A stretch of 5,108 nucleotides of DNA from Bacteroidota bacterium (GCA_030540495.1 JAUNWC010000136.1:1-5108), one strand, 5' to 3'; shown: positions 1 to 5,108, numbered from the stretch's first letter. Numbers and translations are program-made. Notes: generated from the letters alone by a model not told the origin.

Positions 1-70
1 CTTTTTTTCTTACCTTACTTTTCTACCCAAACACTCCTATAAATAACCCATAAAAGACATTAAAAAGAAT

Positions 71-460
71 ATGAAAAAGACAGATAACAAAACCACCACA
101 ACCATAACACCCCAACAACTAAAAGAAATAGGCGACTTCTCGGAGCCTACAAAGGACGCTCGTTTCAAACGTTTGGAGCAACGTCTCCTTACCAACTCTT
201 TCTTAGATTCCATTCCTCATGTTATGGAAGAACTCCGCATTGAAGACCCAGCCAAATATCTCTACTATTCTTCCGTATTTCTGTCCTTATACGACAAACA
301 CAAGGCTATAGAAAAAGACTTTCTCCTTAAAGAAAAACGTATGGAGTTAGAACAACAACGTCTTAACATCATACAAAAGAAAAGCGGAGTGAATATCAAT
401 ATATCCACTCCCGATAATAGTCCCTCCGACAATCTTATTAACGACTTATTCTTCCAATAA
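71..460 (+). CDS. Hypothetical small helical phage protein (possible terminase-small-subunit-like)
   Basis: I do not recognise this 129-residue protein with certainty. It has a polar, Thr-rich N-terminus (residues 1-15), a mainly helical middle (about 30-80, including KDARFKRLEQRLL and DPAKYLYYSSVFLSLYDKH), a highly charged coiled-coil-like helix (about 78-104), and a short tail ending NLINDLFFQ. No signal peptide, membrane segment or catalytic motif is visible. The ATG at 71 is the only usable start: the frame is closed by a TAA at 44-46 and has no other ATG between. The leader is A-rich with no Shine-Dalgarno motif, as is common in Bacteroidota. It is the only rightward gene and converges on higA across 18 bases. 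The layout of a helical bundle followed by a charged helix and a polar tail loosely recalls some small terminase subunits of Bacteroidota phages, but this is a weak inference. Coding is likely, function unknown. Confidence 0.75.
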   Translation: MKKTDNKTTTTITPQQLKEIGDFSEPTKDARFKRLEQRLLTNSFLDSIPHVMEELRIEDPAKYLYYSSVFLSLYDKHKAIEKDFLLKEKRMELEQQRLNIIQKKSGVNINISTPDNSPSDNLINDLFFQ

Positions 461-478
461 TACTTTTGTTTCCATAAG

Positions 479-904
479 TCATTGTTTGATTTGTTTTCTT
501 ATTATTGTTCTCTTTTTCTTTTGGCTCGCTATAATAAAGTTCAACCGACTGCTTAACCTCTCTATTTCCTCTTGCATATCCAACAATTGCGCCAATGGAA
601 TAGTTGCCATTTTATTTTCGCTGTCAAATTCTCTTTTTGCTTGTGTGCGTAAATTTATTTCATAGTCTTTTTGAATATCCAGCCAAAATTCTTTTGTTAT
701 TCCCAACAACTCTTCCAATTTTTCAGCAATTCTTTTTGTTACCTTTGCCTTACCCTTTATAATCTTATTAAGATTTGCAGGAAACATTCCCATCTTACTT
801 GCAAATTCTTTTTGAGTTATTCCTCTTGCCTCTAATTCATCCGCAAGTATATCCCCAGGATGTATTGCCATACAAGGCGTTATTTCCTTATTTTTTGTTT
901 CCAT
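479..904 (-). CDS. higA: HigA-family antitoxin, XRE-type helix-turn-helix, with C-terminal extension
   Basis: This is the antitoxin of a type II toxin-antitoxin pair; the family neutralises HigB by binding it and represses its own promoter. The core at residues 12-82 is typical: MAIHPGDILADELEARGIT, then an XRE-like helix-turn-helix at about 30-52 (QKEFASKMG, turn, ANLNKIIKGK), then KVTKRIAEKLEELLGI and FWLDIQKDYEI. Family members I recall from Bacteroidota have the same HPGE/D-(I/L)L-x-DELEARGI segment. The start at 904 gives an N-terminus like theirs; Met12 (ATG at 871) is an alternative. The gene overlaps the 3' end of higB by 17 bases, which suggests translational coupling. At 141 residues it is longer than the roughly 100 usual for the family: residues 95-141 add a helical, coiled-coil-like segment and a strongly basic tail. 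Regulation is probably from the promoter ahead of higB. Confidence 0.9.
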   Translation of the reverse strand: METKNKEITPCMAIHPGDILADELEARGITQKEFASKMGMFPANLNKIIKGKAKVTKRIAEKLEELLGITKEFWLDIQKDYEINLRTQAKREFDSENKMATIPLAQLLDMQEEIERLSSRLNFIIASQKKKRTIIRKQIKQ

Positions 905-1214
905 AGTGAGTATTATCTAATTCTAATATTGTTATTTCTATCTTATTTTCTTTTTCCTCAAATATCAATCTTTCTACTCTCTTACTTCCAAATGGTCGTA
1001 CAGAACTCTTACCACTATACCCATACCTTAACTTTTCATAATGCAAAAAACTATGCTGAGCAACCTGTTTTATATTTTCAGAATGTTTTAATATTTCATA
1101 AGTCTTTACTATTTTTTTTACCAATAAAAAATCTTTTGCTATATCCTTATATTTTCTATTCTTACCTGTTATGATAAGTTCCTCTAAGTCCTTGTCCTCA
1201 AAAGTAATAATCAT
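888..1214 (-). CDS. higB: HigB-family toxin (RelE/ParE fold, plasmid maintenance killer protein)
   Basis: This is a 108-residue toxin of the HigB group, known as ribosome-dependent mRNA endonucleases that stop translation when the antitoxin is lost. The length fits the family. The N-terminal strand MIITFEDKDLEELIITG and the linked helices (residues 20-45) are followed by HSFLHYEKL (54-62), the strand SSVRPFGSKRVERLIFEE (70-87), and the C-terminal ITILELDNTHYGN (94-106). This matches the family pattern of an SIR-type strand and a final ILEL-x-N-H-Y; His103 lies where a catalytic histidine is expected. The usual YRIEF segment is replaced here by RVERLIFEE, a mild divergence. It is the first gene of the pair, starts about 18 bases downstream of an exact Bacteroidota -7 element, and has an A-rich leader without Shine-Dalgarno. 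The toxin-first order is characteristic of higBA. No lesion is visible, so it is probably functional. Confidence 0.88.
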   Translation of the reverse strand: MIITFEDKDLEELIITGKNRKYKDIAKDFLLVKKIVKTYEILKHSENIKQVAQHSFLHYEKLRYGYSGKSSVRPFGSKRVERLIFEEKENKIEITILELDNTHYGNKK

Positions 1215-1231
1215 TTACCATTCTTTTTTTG

Positions 1232-1263
1232 CAAAGATACTATTTTTCTTGTAATTAGTAAAA
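1232..1263 (-). promoter_or_regulatory. Bacteroidota-type promoter of higBA
   Basis: On the minus strand, positions 1239-1232 read TATCTTTG, an exact match to the Bacteroidota -7 element TAnnTTTG, and are followed by C as in many such promoters. Twenty bases upstream, 1263-1260 reads TTTT, a weak version of the TTTG -33 element. The predicted transcript starts near 1227, leaving a leader of only a dozen or so bases before the higB ATG at 1214. A 10-base perfect palindrome, AATAATTATT (1262-1271), overlaps the -33 region and could be an operator for HigA. Elsewhere on the minus strand only one other exact TAnnTTTG was seen (1206-1199, inside higB, without a -33 partner). Confidence 0.72.
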
Positions 1264-1278
1264 TAATTATTATTTTTT

Positions 1279-1294
1279 TTATAATCTATTATAA
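1279..1294. repeat. AT-only inverted repeat between terL and higB (candidate operator)
   Basis: The sequence TTATAAT-CT-ATTATAA has perfect 7-base arms around a 2-base centre. It lies 6 bases beyond the terL stop and about 40 bases upstream of the higB -7 element. It is followed by an A tract, not a T tract, on the minus strand, so it does not look like an intrinsic terminator for terL. A protein-binding site is possible. The local DNA is almost pure A/T, so chance is a serious alternative. Confidence 0.4.
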
Positions 1295-1300
1295 TAATTT

Positions 1301-3295
1301 CTAATACCTACTTCCTATTTTTATTACCTTAAAGTCGTTTTCCTCTGTTATTTCTTTTGGCATATCTATCCTATTTGACACCAACAGCCCTATGCCACTT
1401 GCCATTATTACATCATCGTGGTTATTCTTTCCCTCCTCTGCTCCCAAACCTCCGTCTTTCTTATACACAAATTGGTCACATTCCACTATCATTTGTCTGT
1501 CGTGTTCTATAAAACCACTTTCGCGCATCAGACCTATAAGATTATCCACTATTGCCTGTTTGCTATTCTTAGCCGACCCGCTACCCGTAAAAAAACCATA
1601 TTTAGGAGGCAGACCCTCTTTTACTCTTTGCGGGTCAGTGTCCGCATATATGTTTTCATAAAATGGAACTATTTCATTAAATACCGTAAAGGTATGCACT
1701 CCATCCGTTTTCTGATGCTGGCTGTCTATGGTATTTCTTTCTACTACCAACAAAGCATTATTATACGCCTTTGCTATCTGTACCGCTTTCCATACAGCCA
1801 AATCCACATCCAAATGTCCTCTCCAAGTCGCTACAAACTCATCTACCCCTCCCTCACTTCTCCAATACCTATCTATTACCCTTATTACCGAATAATCCGC
1901 CATCTCACTCCTGCCTCCTATATCCATACTCACTATATACCTATTTGTCATCCTTATCTCCTTGTCAGGCATATCCCAAACCCTCAATCCTCCATTCTCC
2001 ACATTCTCCTCAAATCTTATATTCTCCAAAGCCATTCTACCTTTCTTTCCATCTCCACTTATTTCTCCTATAAATTTCGGTTCTCTTATATTTCTTTTTA
2101 TATTCTCCACGTATTCTATATCAAACACCCTTTCGCCTACACTCGTAAAAGCCTCTTCCTCTGTACTCGGGTATTCGTTTTTCATTTTCTGAGTTTTTCC
2201 TCCCAACGTCTTTTTCTTCTCCTTATACCATAGTATTCCCTCCAATGTTGCTCCCATTTTCCACAAAAACCTCCCATAGTCGTCCAATCCTCTATAAAAC
2301 TCTATTTTCTCCTTATCGTCCTCCATTTCTATCTGATACCTTTCCACCTGCCACCAAGCCACAAACACAGGCACAAATACGCTTTCCCCATTCTTTGCCT
2401 TATCCCACTGCTCATAAAAAAAACTTCCTTTGCTCTTTGCCGTACTCTCCATTATTATACAAGTATCAGCATCTGGCAATACCGACCCACTTATACTTGC
2501 TATCAAATCATCTGGGTCGGTTTCCCTTGTCCTTTTCCATATTCCCACCTCACTATAATGTATCATTTGCAAATCCTCGCCTCTTAAACTATCTGGCTTT
2601 ACCGCACTTCCCACTCTTATAACACTTCCTCTTTCCTCTATCTGCTTTACCAATGGACTTCCTAAGTTTTTCAATCTAAACTCACCATCCATTTTCATAC
2701 TCAACTCAAATATCCTTTTTATTGTATTACTTGCCGTCTGAGTATGCGCCGCTATTGCAAAAGACCAATTCTCTTTTAACTGAGTTGCTATCCATTGCAT
2801 ATACAACGTACTTATCGTACTACTACCCAATTGTCTTGCCTTCAATATTATTAGCCTTATAGGTTTTCTTGCCTTCCTTTGTTTCTCCAACTCGTGCACT
2901 ATATATCTTTGATGCACATCCAACCTAAAAGGCACAATCCTTTGCGTCTGCTTATGCTTTATCCAAGCCTTCTTTATTGCCCAATACTCAAAATCATTCC
3001 TTAGCCTCGCCTTATGCAATTCCAATAAGAACGCCTTTTTCCACTTCTCTTTCTCTTTTATATTCTTATTTCCTCTTACATATTTTTGCAACCCTCCCAT
3101 CCCTACCACCTCTTTAATTATTCCATACCTATCCACCATCTCTTTGGGTAAATAGATAGTGTGCTTACTATCCAATACTAACGCAACCCTTTCTTCCAAA
3201 CTACCAACCCCTGTCAAAGGGTTATAATCTGGGAATAAATTTTTCTTTCTCCTCTCATTCTCTCTTATTACCTTCTTTTCTGCCTCGCTTAGCAT
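1301..3295 (-). CDS. terL: Phage terminase large subunit (TerL)
   Basis: TerL is the ATP-driven motor and nuclease that packages phage DNA into the prohead. The 664-residue protein has both domains. In the ATPase, the Walker A variant KARQLGSST lies at 152-160, the adenine-contacting region FRLDVHQR at 123-130, Walker B MIHYSEV at 244-250 with catalytic Glu249, and the coupling motif IMESTAKSKG at 281-290. NEYPSTEEEAFTSVGERVFD (373-392) is a conserved junction. The RNase H-like nuclease shows Asp458 (VSMDIGG), Glu519 (LLVVERN) and Asp627/628 (NNHDDVIMA). The first 115 residues (FPDYNPLTG, FEYWAIKKAWIKHK) resemble Bacteroidales phage TerL proteins as I remember them. All key residues are present, so it is probably active. 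The ATG follows the upstream TAG by 5 bases, with AGAGG overlapping that stop as a likely ribosome binding site. It is the last gene of the leftward row; no portal gene follows within the window. Confidence 0.95.
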   Translation of the reverse strand: MLSEAEKKVIRENERRKKNLFPDYNPLTGVGSLEERVALVLDSKHTIYLPKEMVDRYGIIKEVVGMGGLQKYVRGNKNIKEKEKWKKAFLLELHKARLRNDFEYWAIKKAWIKHKQTQRIVPFRLDVHQRYIVHELEKQRKARKPIRLIILKARQLGSSTISTLYMQWIATQLKENWSFAIAAHTQTASNTIKRIFELSMKMDGEFRLKNLGSPLVKQIEERGSVIRVGSAVKPDSLRGEDLQMIHYSEVGIWKRTRETDPDDLIASISGSVLPDADTCIIMESTAKSKGSFFYEQWDKAKNGESVFVPVFVAWWQVERYQIEMEDDKEKIEFYRGLDDYGRFLWKMGATLEGILWYKEKKKTLGGKTQKMKNEYPSTEEEAFTSVGERVFDIEYVENIKRNIREPKFIGEISGDGKKGRMALENIRFEENVENGGLRVWDMPDKEIRMTNRYIVSMDIGGRSEMADYSVIRVIDRYWRSEGGVDEFVATWRGHLDVDLAVWKAVQIAKAYNNALLVVERNTIDSQHQKTDGVHTFTVFNEIVPFYENIYADTDPQRVKEGLPPKYGFFTGSGSAKNSKQAIVDNLIGLMRESGFIEHDRQMIVECDQFVYKKDGGLGAEEGKNNHDDVIMASGIGLLVSNRIDMPKEITEENDFKVIKIGSRY

Positions 3296-3300
3296 ATCCT

Positions 3301-3576
3301 CTACTTCCCTTCATACAAACTCTTATTTACGTCTGTAATTGCCAAGTTATACATATACTCATTCCTTTTCTTTAATTCTTTCTTAGCCTCTTCCAAAGAC
3401 ATTCTCTTTATTCTCTTGCATTTTGTTAGTATATTTCTTGCCGTTCCAATGCTTATCCCAAGCACCTCACAAGCATACAAATATCTTTGTGTCGTATTCG
3501 TTACATAATACTTCTCTTGCGAAGTATATAACCTTATTCTTATTACCAGAGCCTTTATTTCTTGCTTATCCGACAT
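3301..3576 (-). CDS. Small protein with possible helix-turn-helix (candidate small terminase subunit)
   Basis: This 91-residue, basic protein is not confidently recognised. Residues about 28-53 (NTTQRYLYACEVLGISIGTARNILTK) have the spacing of a helix-turn-helix, with GIS as the turn and IGTARNILTK as the putative recognition helix. The rest is helical and Lys/Glu-rich (LEEAKKELKKRNEY, 61-74). It sits 5 bases upstream of terL and 5 bases downstream of the DUF3127-like gene, so it is surely co-transcribed. A small DNA-binding protein directly ahead of terL is the classic position of the small terminase subunit, which recognises the packaging site. At 91 residues it is shorter than the 140-200 usual there, and the oligomerisation domain would be minimal. 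A small transcription factor is the main alternative. No Shine-Dalgarno motif precedes the ATG; translation may be coupled to the gene before it. Confidence 0.8.
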   Translation of the reverse strand: MSDKQEIKALVIRIRLYTSQEKYYVTNTTQRYLYACEVLGISIGTARNILTKCKRIKRMSLEEAKKELKKRNEYMYNLAITDVNKSLYEGK

Positions 3577-3581
3577 TACTG

Positions 3582-3878
3582 CTAATTATTTATTGCAATC
3601 TTTTCTGCTACTTGTATAGCCACACACCTCAAACTTGTCCACCATCCCGTCTCATCTTTTTTCATCCTACTCTCTGGCACAAACCTAACTATTACCGTCT
3701 TCCCCTCGTTTATTCCACTTATAATATTTACCATATCCTTCCCCACACACACAAATGCAACCTCTCTACTATAATCCCCAGTTGTCATTATGCTAAATTC
3801 CCTACTTACCCACATTCCATTTACCCCCTCGCCACTCCTTACCATTGCTACTCTTTTCACAACTCCTGCTATTTCCAT
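3582..3878 (-). CDS. DUF3127-like protein, probable OB-fold single-stranded DNA-binding protein
   Basis: This 98-residue protein matches the pattern I know for DUF3127, a family found mostly in Bacteroidota and their phages. It has the opening strand MEIAGVVKRVAMVRSG, then GEGVNGMWVSREFSI (16-30) corresponding to the family's SG-x-G-x-NG-x-W, then a strand (REVAFVCVG, 38-46), and FVPESRMKKDETGWWTSLRCVAIQV (66-90) corresponding to the family's ESRE-x-x-x-x-W(Y/W)T-x-x-RAW-x-I. Alternating strands and aromatic residues suggest an OB fold, so single-stranded DNA binding during replication is the likely role; this is inference from fold and context. The neighbour on one side is a helicase loader. 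The classical acidic C-terminal tip of SSB is absent (it ends AEKIAINN). The start is fixed by a strong AGGAGGA motif 9 bases upstream. Confidence 0.8.
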   Translation of the reverse strand: MEIAGVVKRVAMVRSGEGVNGMWVSREFSIMTTGDYSREVAFVCVGKDMVNIISGINEGKTVIVRFVPESRMKKDETGWWTSLRCVAIQVAEKIAINN

Positions 3879-3887
3879 TGTTCTTTA

Positions 3888-3894
3888 TCCTCCT
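3888..3894 (-). promoter_or_regulatory. Strong Shine-Dalgarno site for the DUF3127-like gene
   Basis: The minus strand reads AGGAGGA at 3894-3888, 9 bases before the ATG at 3878. This is a near-perfect match to the anti-Shine-Dalgarno sequence and decides the start. It stands out because the other starts here have weak motifs (AAGGAAG before the loader, AGAGG before terL) or none, and Bacteroidota rarely rely on this signal. It may mark a protein made in large amounts, as expected of a single-stranded DNA-binding protein. Confidence 0.8.
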
Positions 3895-3916
3895 ATATAT
3901 TTTTATTTGATTATAA

Positions 3917-4579
3917 TTATTTATTTCCTCTATAACTCTCACCTCTAAAGAAAATCTTGTTACTCTCCTGCATTCTGTCAAAAACCCTTACCCCATATCT
4001 TTCTCTTATTTCTTCTAAGGTAAGGTTACTTGTCATTATCGTTATTAATCCTTTGTCGTATCTATGATACAACGTTTCCACAAATGGACTAATTACATTA
4101 CCGTAATTTTTTACACTTACGGCTTCCGTTCCGATATCATCTATCATCATCCGTTGTGCCCCTTTTATCTCCTTAAATTCCTTGCTATCATCTTTAGCAA
4201 TTTCATTCAATTCGGTGGCTGTTACCACCTTAAAGGGCTTTCTCCATACCTGCAACAAATCTTCTCTTTTCTGCCAATACAGATTTGTTACCTGTATGCA
4301 AGCCTTTGCCAATGTAGTTTTTCCATTACCAACTGTTCCTGCCAAGAACAAGAACGGGTTATAATTTTTCTCCAAACTCCATTTGGTTATTGCCCTTATA
4401 TTCTCTTTCACCTGTTTCTCCTCCAAAAACGTTCTACCTTTCTTCTCTACTAACAACCTATAAGCCTGAGTTATCAATGCCTCACACTCCTCATCTTTTA
4501 GGCTCATCTTAGAGGTCTGTAGCAAACTTTGTTTCGTATTTGCTACCAACTGCTTTTGTATCATTTCGCTTATTTCCAT
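3917..4579 (-). CDS. DnaC-like AAA+ ATPase, replicative helicase loader
   Basis: This 220-residue protein belongs to the DnaC/IstB-like ATPases, which load the replicative DnaB-type helicase onto single-stranded DNA. Visible motifs are Walker A GTVGNGKT (81-88), Walker B MMIDDIG (144-150, Asp147/148), sensor 1 TSN (183-185), and box VII RYGVRVFDRM (194-203) holding the likely arginine finger. It ends FFRGESYRGNK, a common ending in this family. The N-terminal QAYRLLVEKKGRTFLEEKQVKENIRAITKW (38-67) is the short helical region seen before the ATPase in Bacteroidota phage loaders. No transposase is adjacent, so an IstB role is unlikely. Two starts are possible. The ATG at 4579 has an AAGGAAG ribosome binding site but overlaps the upstream gene by 71 bases. 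Met25, the ATG at 4507, lies one base after that gene's TAA, in a typical coupling arrangement, but lacks a Shine-Dalgarno motif. I kept the longer form. Confidence 0.9.
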   Translation of the reverse strand: MEISEMIQKQLVANTKQSLLQTSKMSLKDEECEALITQAYRLLVEKKGRTFLEEKQVKENIRAITKWSLEKNYNPFLFLAGTVGNGKTTLAKACIQVTNLYWQKREDLLQVWRKPFKVVTATELNEIAKDDSKEFKEIKGAQRMMIDDIGTEAVSVKNYGNVISPFVETLYHRYDKGLITIMTSNLTLEEIRERYGVRVFDRMQESNKIFFRGESYRGNK

Positions 4580-5108
4580 CTTCTTCCTTTTTTATAGTTT
4601 TTTTCTTATCCAGGAAGTTTATTAAATGCTTCCTTTGCTCATTTTGGAAGTCCCTATCATAATAAATTCCCGTATATTTCCTTTCTCCTGCATTCCGCAG
4701 GATAAACTCTTCAAAAATTTCCCGTTTCTCCACCTTTGAGAAACAGGCATATTTACCCATAGCGAACTTTCTCCACTGCTCGCTACCACACACCTCTTGC
4801 AAGTTCTCACGGAATCTTTTCTCAAAATCCCCCAGCCAATCATTCACCGTCCGCTCTACCTCCCCCGCAAGAGGTTTTTTAAAACTCTCCTGCTCAAAGT
4901 TCTCTATCGCCTTTTCGTCCTTACCAACATCCTCCTCCATTTTAATATTTTTCTCTCCATTGGCGACGGCGACGGCGTTTTTGCATTCTTCTTTTTTACT
5001 GACGTAGTCAGTATTTTCTTTATTATTTTTATTTTTATTTATATTTAGCTTTATATTTCCCGAGCAAACCTTGTGCATCCGTTTTTCGTTTTGCATATGC
5101 AGTAGCTC
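4509..5108 (-). CDS. C-terminal part of an unrecognised phage protein, probably replication-related (partial)
   Basis: The frame is open to the window edge: four more codons (E, L, L, H) precede the first ATG at 5096, so the gene probably begins outside and only about 199 residues are seen. Counting from that Met, residues 14-80 are low-complexity and rich in Lys, Asn and Glu (NKNKNNKE, AVAVANGEK, KMEEDVGKDEKAIENF), like a flexible linker. A folded helical domain follows at about 84-166, with VNDWLGDFEKRFRENL, SEQWRKFAMGKYACFSKVEKREIFEEFI, KYTGIYYDRDFQNEQRKHLINFL. A basic tail ends it and overlaps the loader gene by up to 71 bases. I do not recognise the domain. Its place directly before a DnaC-like loader suggests a replication initiation or DnaD-like primosome protein whose N-terminal DNA-binding domain lies outside the window. 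Coding is well supported by composition and gene order; function is inference. An ATG start at 5096 cannot be excluded. Confidence 0.75.
   Translation of the reverse strand, partial: ELLHMQNEKRMHKVCSGNIKLNINKNKNNKENTDYVSKKEECKNAVAVANGEKNIKMEEDVGKDEKAIENFEQESFKKPLAGEVERTVNDWLGDFEKRFRENLQEVCGSEQWRKFAMGKYACFSKVEKREIFEEFILRNAGERKYTGIYYDRDFQNEQRKHLINFLDKKKTIKKEEDGNKRNDTKAVGSKYETKFATDL
4962..4977. repeat. Short GC-rich hexamer tandem repeat
   Basis: GGCGAC is repeated twice plus GGCG, giving a 16-base G/C-rich island in AT-rich DNA. On the minus strand it encodes Ala-Val-Ala-Val-Ala in the linker of the partial gene. Such repeats can change length by slippage; being a multiple of three, a unit change would keep the frame. 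Confidence 0.7.
4997..5013. repeat. Perfect inverted repeat inside the linker-coding region
   Basis: TACTGAC-GTA-GTCAGTA has perfect 7-base arms and a 3-base centre. It lies within the coding region of the partial gene, encoding part of NTDYVSK. It could form a small hairpin in DNA or RNA, or bind a dimeric protein. It is next to runs of T on both sides on the plus strand. There is no independent evidence of function. Confidence 0.55.

Noticed and set aside
16..23. TACTTTTC as a possible -7 promoter element for the plus-strand gene
   Set aside because: The essential final G is replaced by C, and the -33 region would fall outside the window, so it cannot be judged.
860..1174. A 104-codon plus-strand frame encoding a hydrophobic, membrane-like peptide over higB
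   Set aside because: It overlaps higB and the start of higA, and its Phe/Leu/Tyr richness comes from reading T-rich template DNA. The opposite strand has clear family matches.
1199..1206. A second exact TAnnTTTG (TACTTTTG on the minus strand)
   Set aside because: It lies in the first codons of higB, has no -33 partner, and would exclude the toxin start. Chance match in AT-rich DNA.
1198..1221. A seven-codon open frame (starting at ATG 1221) overlapping the higB start, possible leader peptide
   Set aside because: Very short, no ribosome binding site, and easily formed by chance. Nothing else suggests translational control.
1418..2233. A 271-codon open frame on the plus strand opposite terL, and several shorter ones nearby
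   Set aside because: It lies wholly within a well-supported terminase gene. Its product is dominated by Ser, Tyr, Pro, His, Leu and Ile with no domain, as expected from a C/T-rich strand where G-containing stop codons are rare.
3917..4579. IstB-type transposition ATPase as an alternative for the loader
   Set aside because: No IstA-like transposase or terminal inverted repeats are seen, and the neighbours are phage replication and packaging genes.
4622..4843. A 73-codon minus-strand frame inside the partial gene at the right edge
   Set aside because: It is out of frame with the longer open frame, has no recognisable domain and no ribosome binding site of note.
1..5108. CRISPR arrays, tRNA genes, insertion sequences, retron or other defence genes
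   Set aside because: I looked for regularly spaced repeats, cloverleaf-like segments and transposase or reverse transcriptase motifs and saw none; the window is almost fully occupied by the listed genes.

Overview
The window looks like part of a tailed-phage or prophage genome from a Bacteroidota host. Three things point there: a large terminase subunit of the type I associate with Bacteroidales phages, a small OB-fold-like protein resembling the Bacteroidota family DUF3127, and a HigB/HigA pair preceded by an exact match to the Bacteroidota -7 promoter element TAnnTTTG. The DNA is AT-rich, and its plus strand is strongly C-rich and G-poor. All assignments come from reading motifs by eye; no database search was possible.

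Reading the minus strand from the right edge, a compact gene row runs leftwards. It starts with the C-terminal part of an unrecognised protein that enters from outside the window (4509-5108). Next come a DnaC-like AAA+ helicase loader (3917-4579), a DUF3127-like small protein (3582-3878, with a clear AGGAGGA ribosome binding site), a 91-residue protein with a possible helix-turn-helix (3301-3576), and the large terminase subunit (1301-3295). Gaps are 5, 5 and 38 bases and one gene pair overlaps, so this reads as one transcription unit joining replication genes to DNA packaging.

To the left of terL lies an 86-base AT-rich gap with palindromes and the one good host-type promoter seen here. That promoter drives higB (888-1214) and higA (479-904), a toxin-antitoxin module in the toxin-first order, overlapping by 17 bases. 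It looks like an independently transcribed cargo module at the end of the phage operon. The usual neighbour of terL, a portal gene, is not next to it.

At the left end a plus-strand gene (71-460) converges on higA with only 18 bases between the stop codons. It encodes a small helical protein of unknown function with a charged coiled-coil-like segment. Its coding strand is C-rich, whereas the minus-strand genes have C-poor coding strands. The base skew therefore follows the DNA strand, not the direction of transcription.

I did not find a clearly new biological system. The most noteworthy points are the self-promoted higBA module next to terL, a HigA with a long C-terminal extension, the strand-wide skew, and uncertainty over which of two small proteins could be the small terminase subunit.
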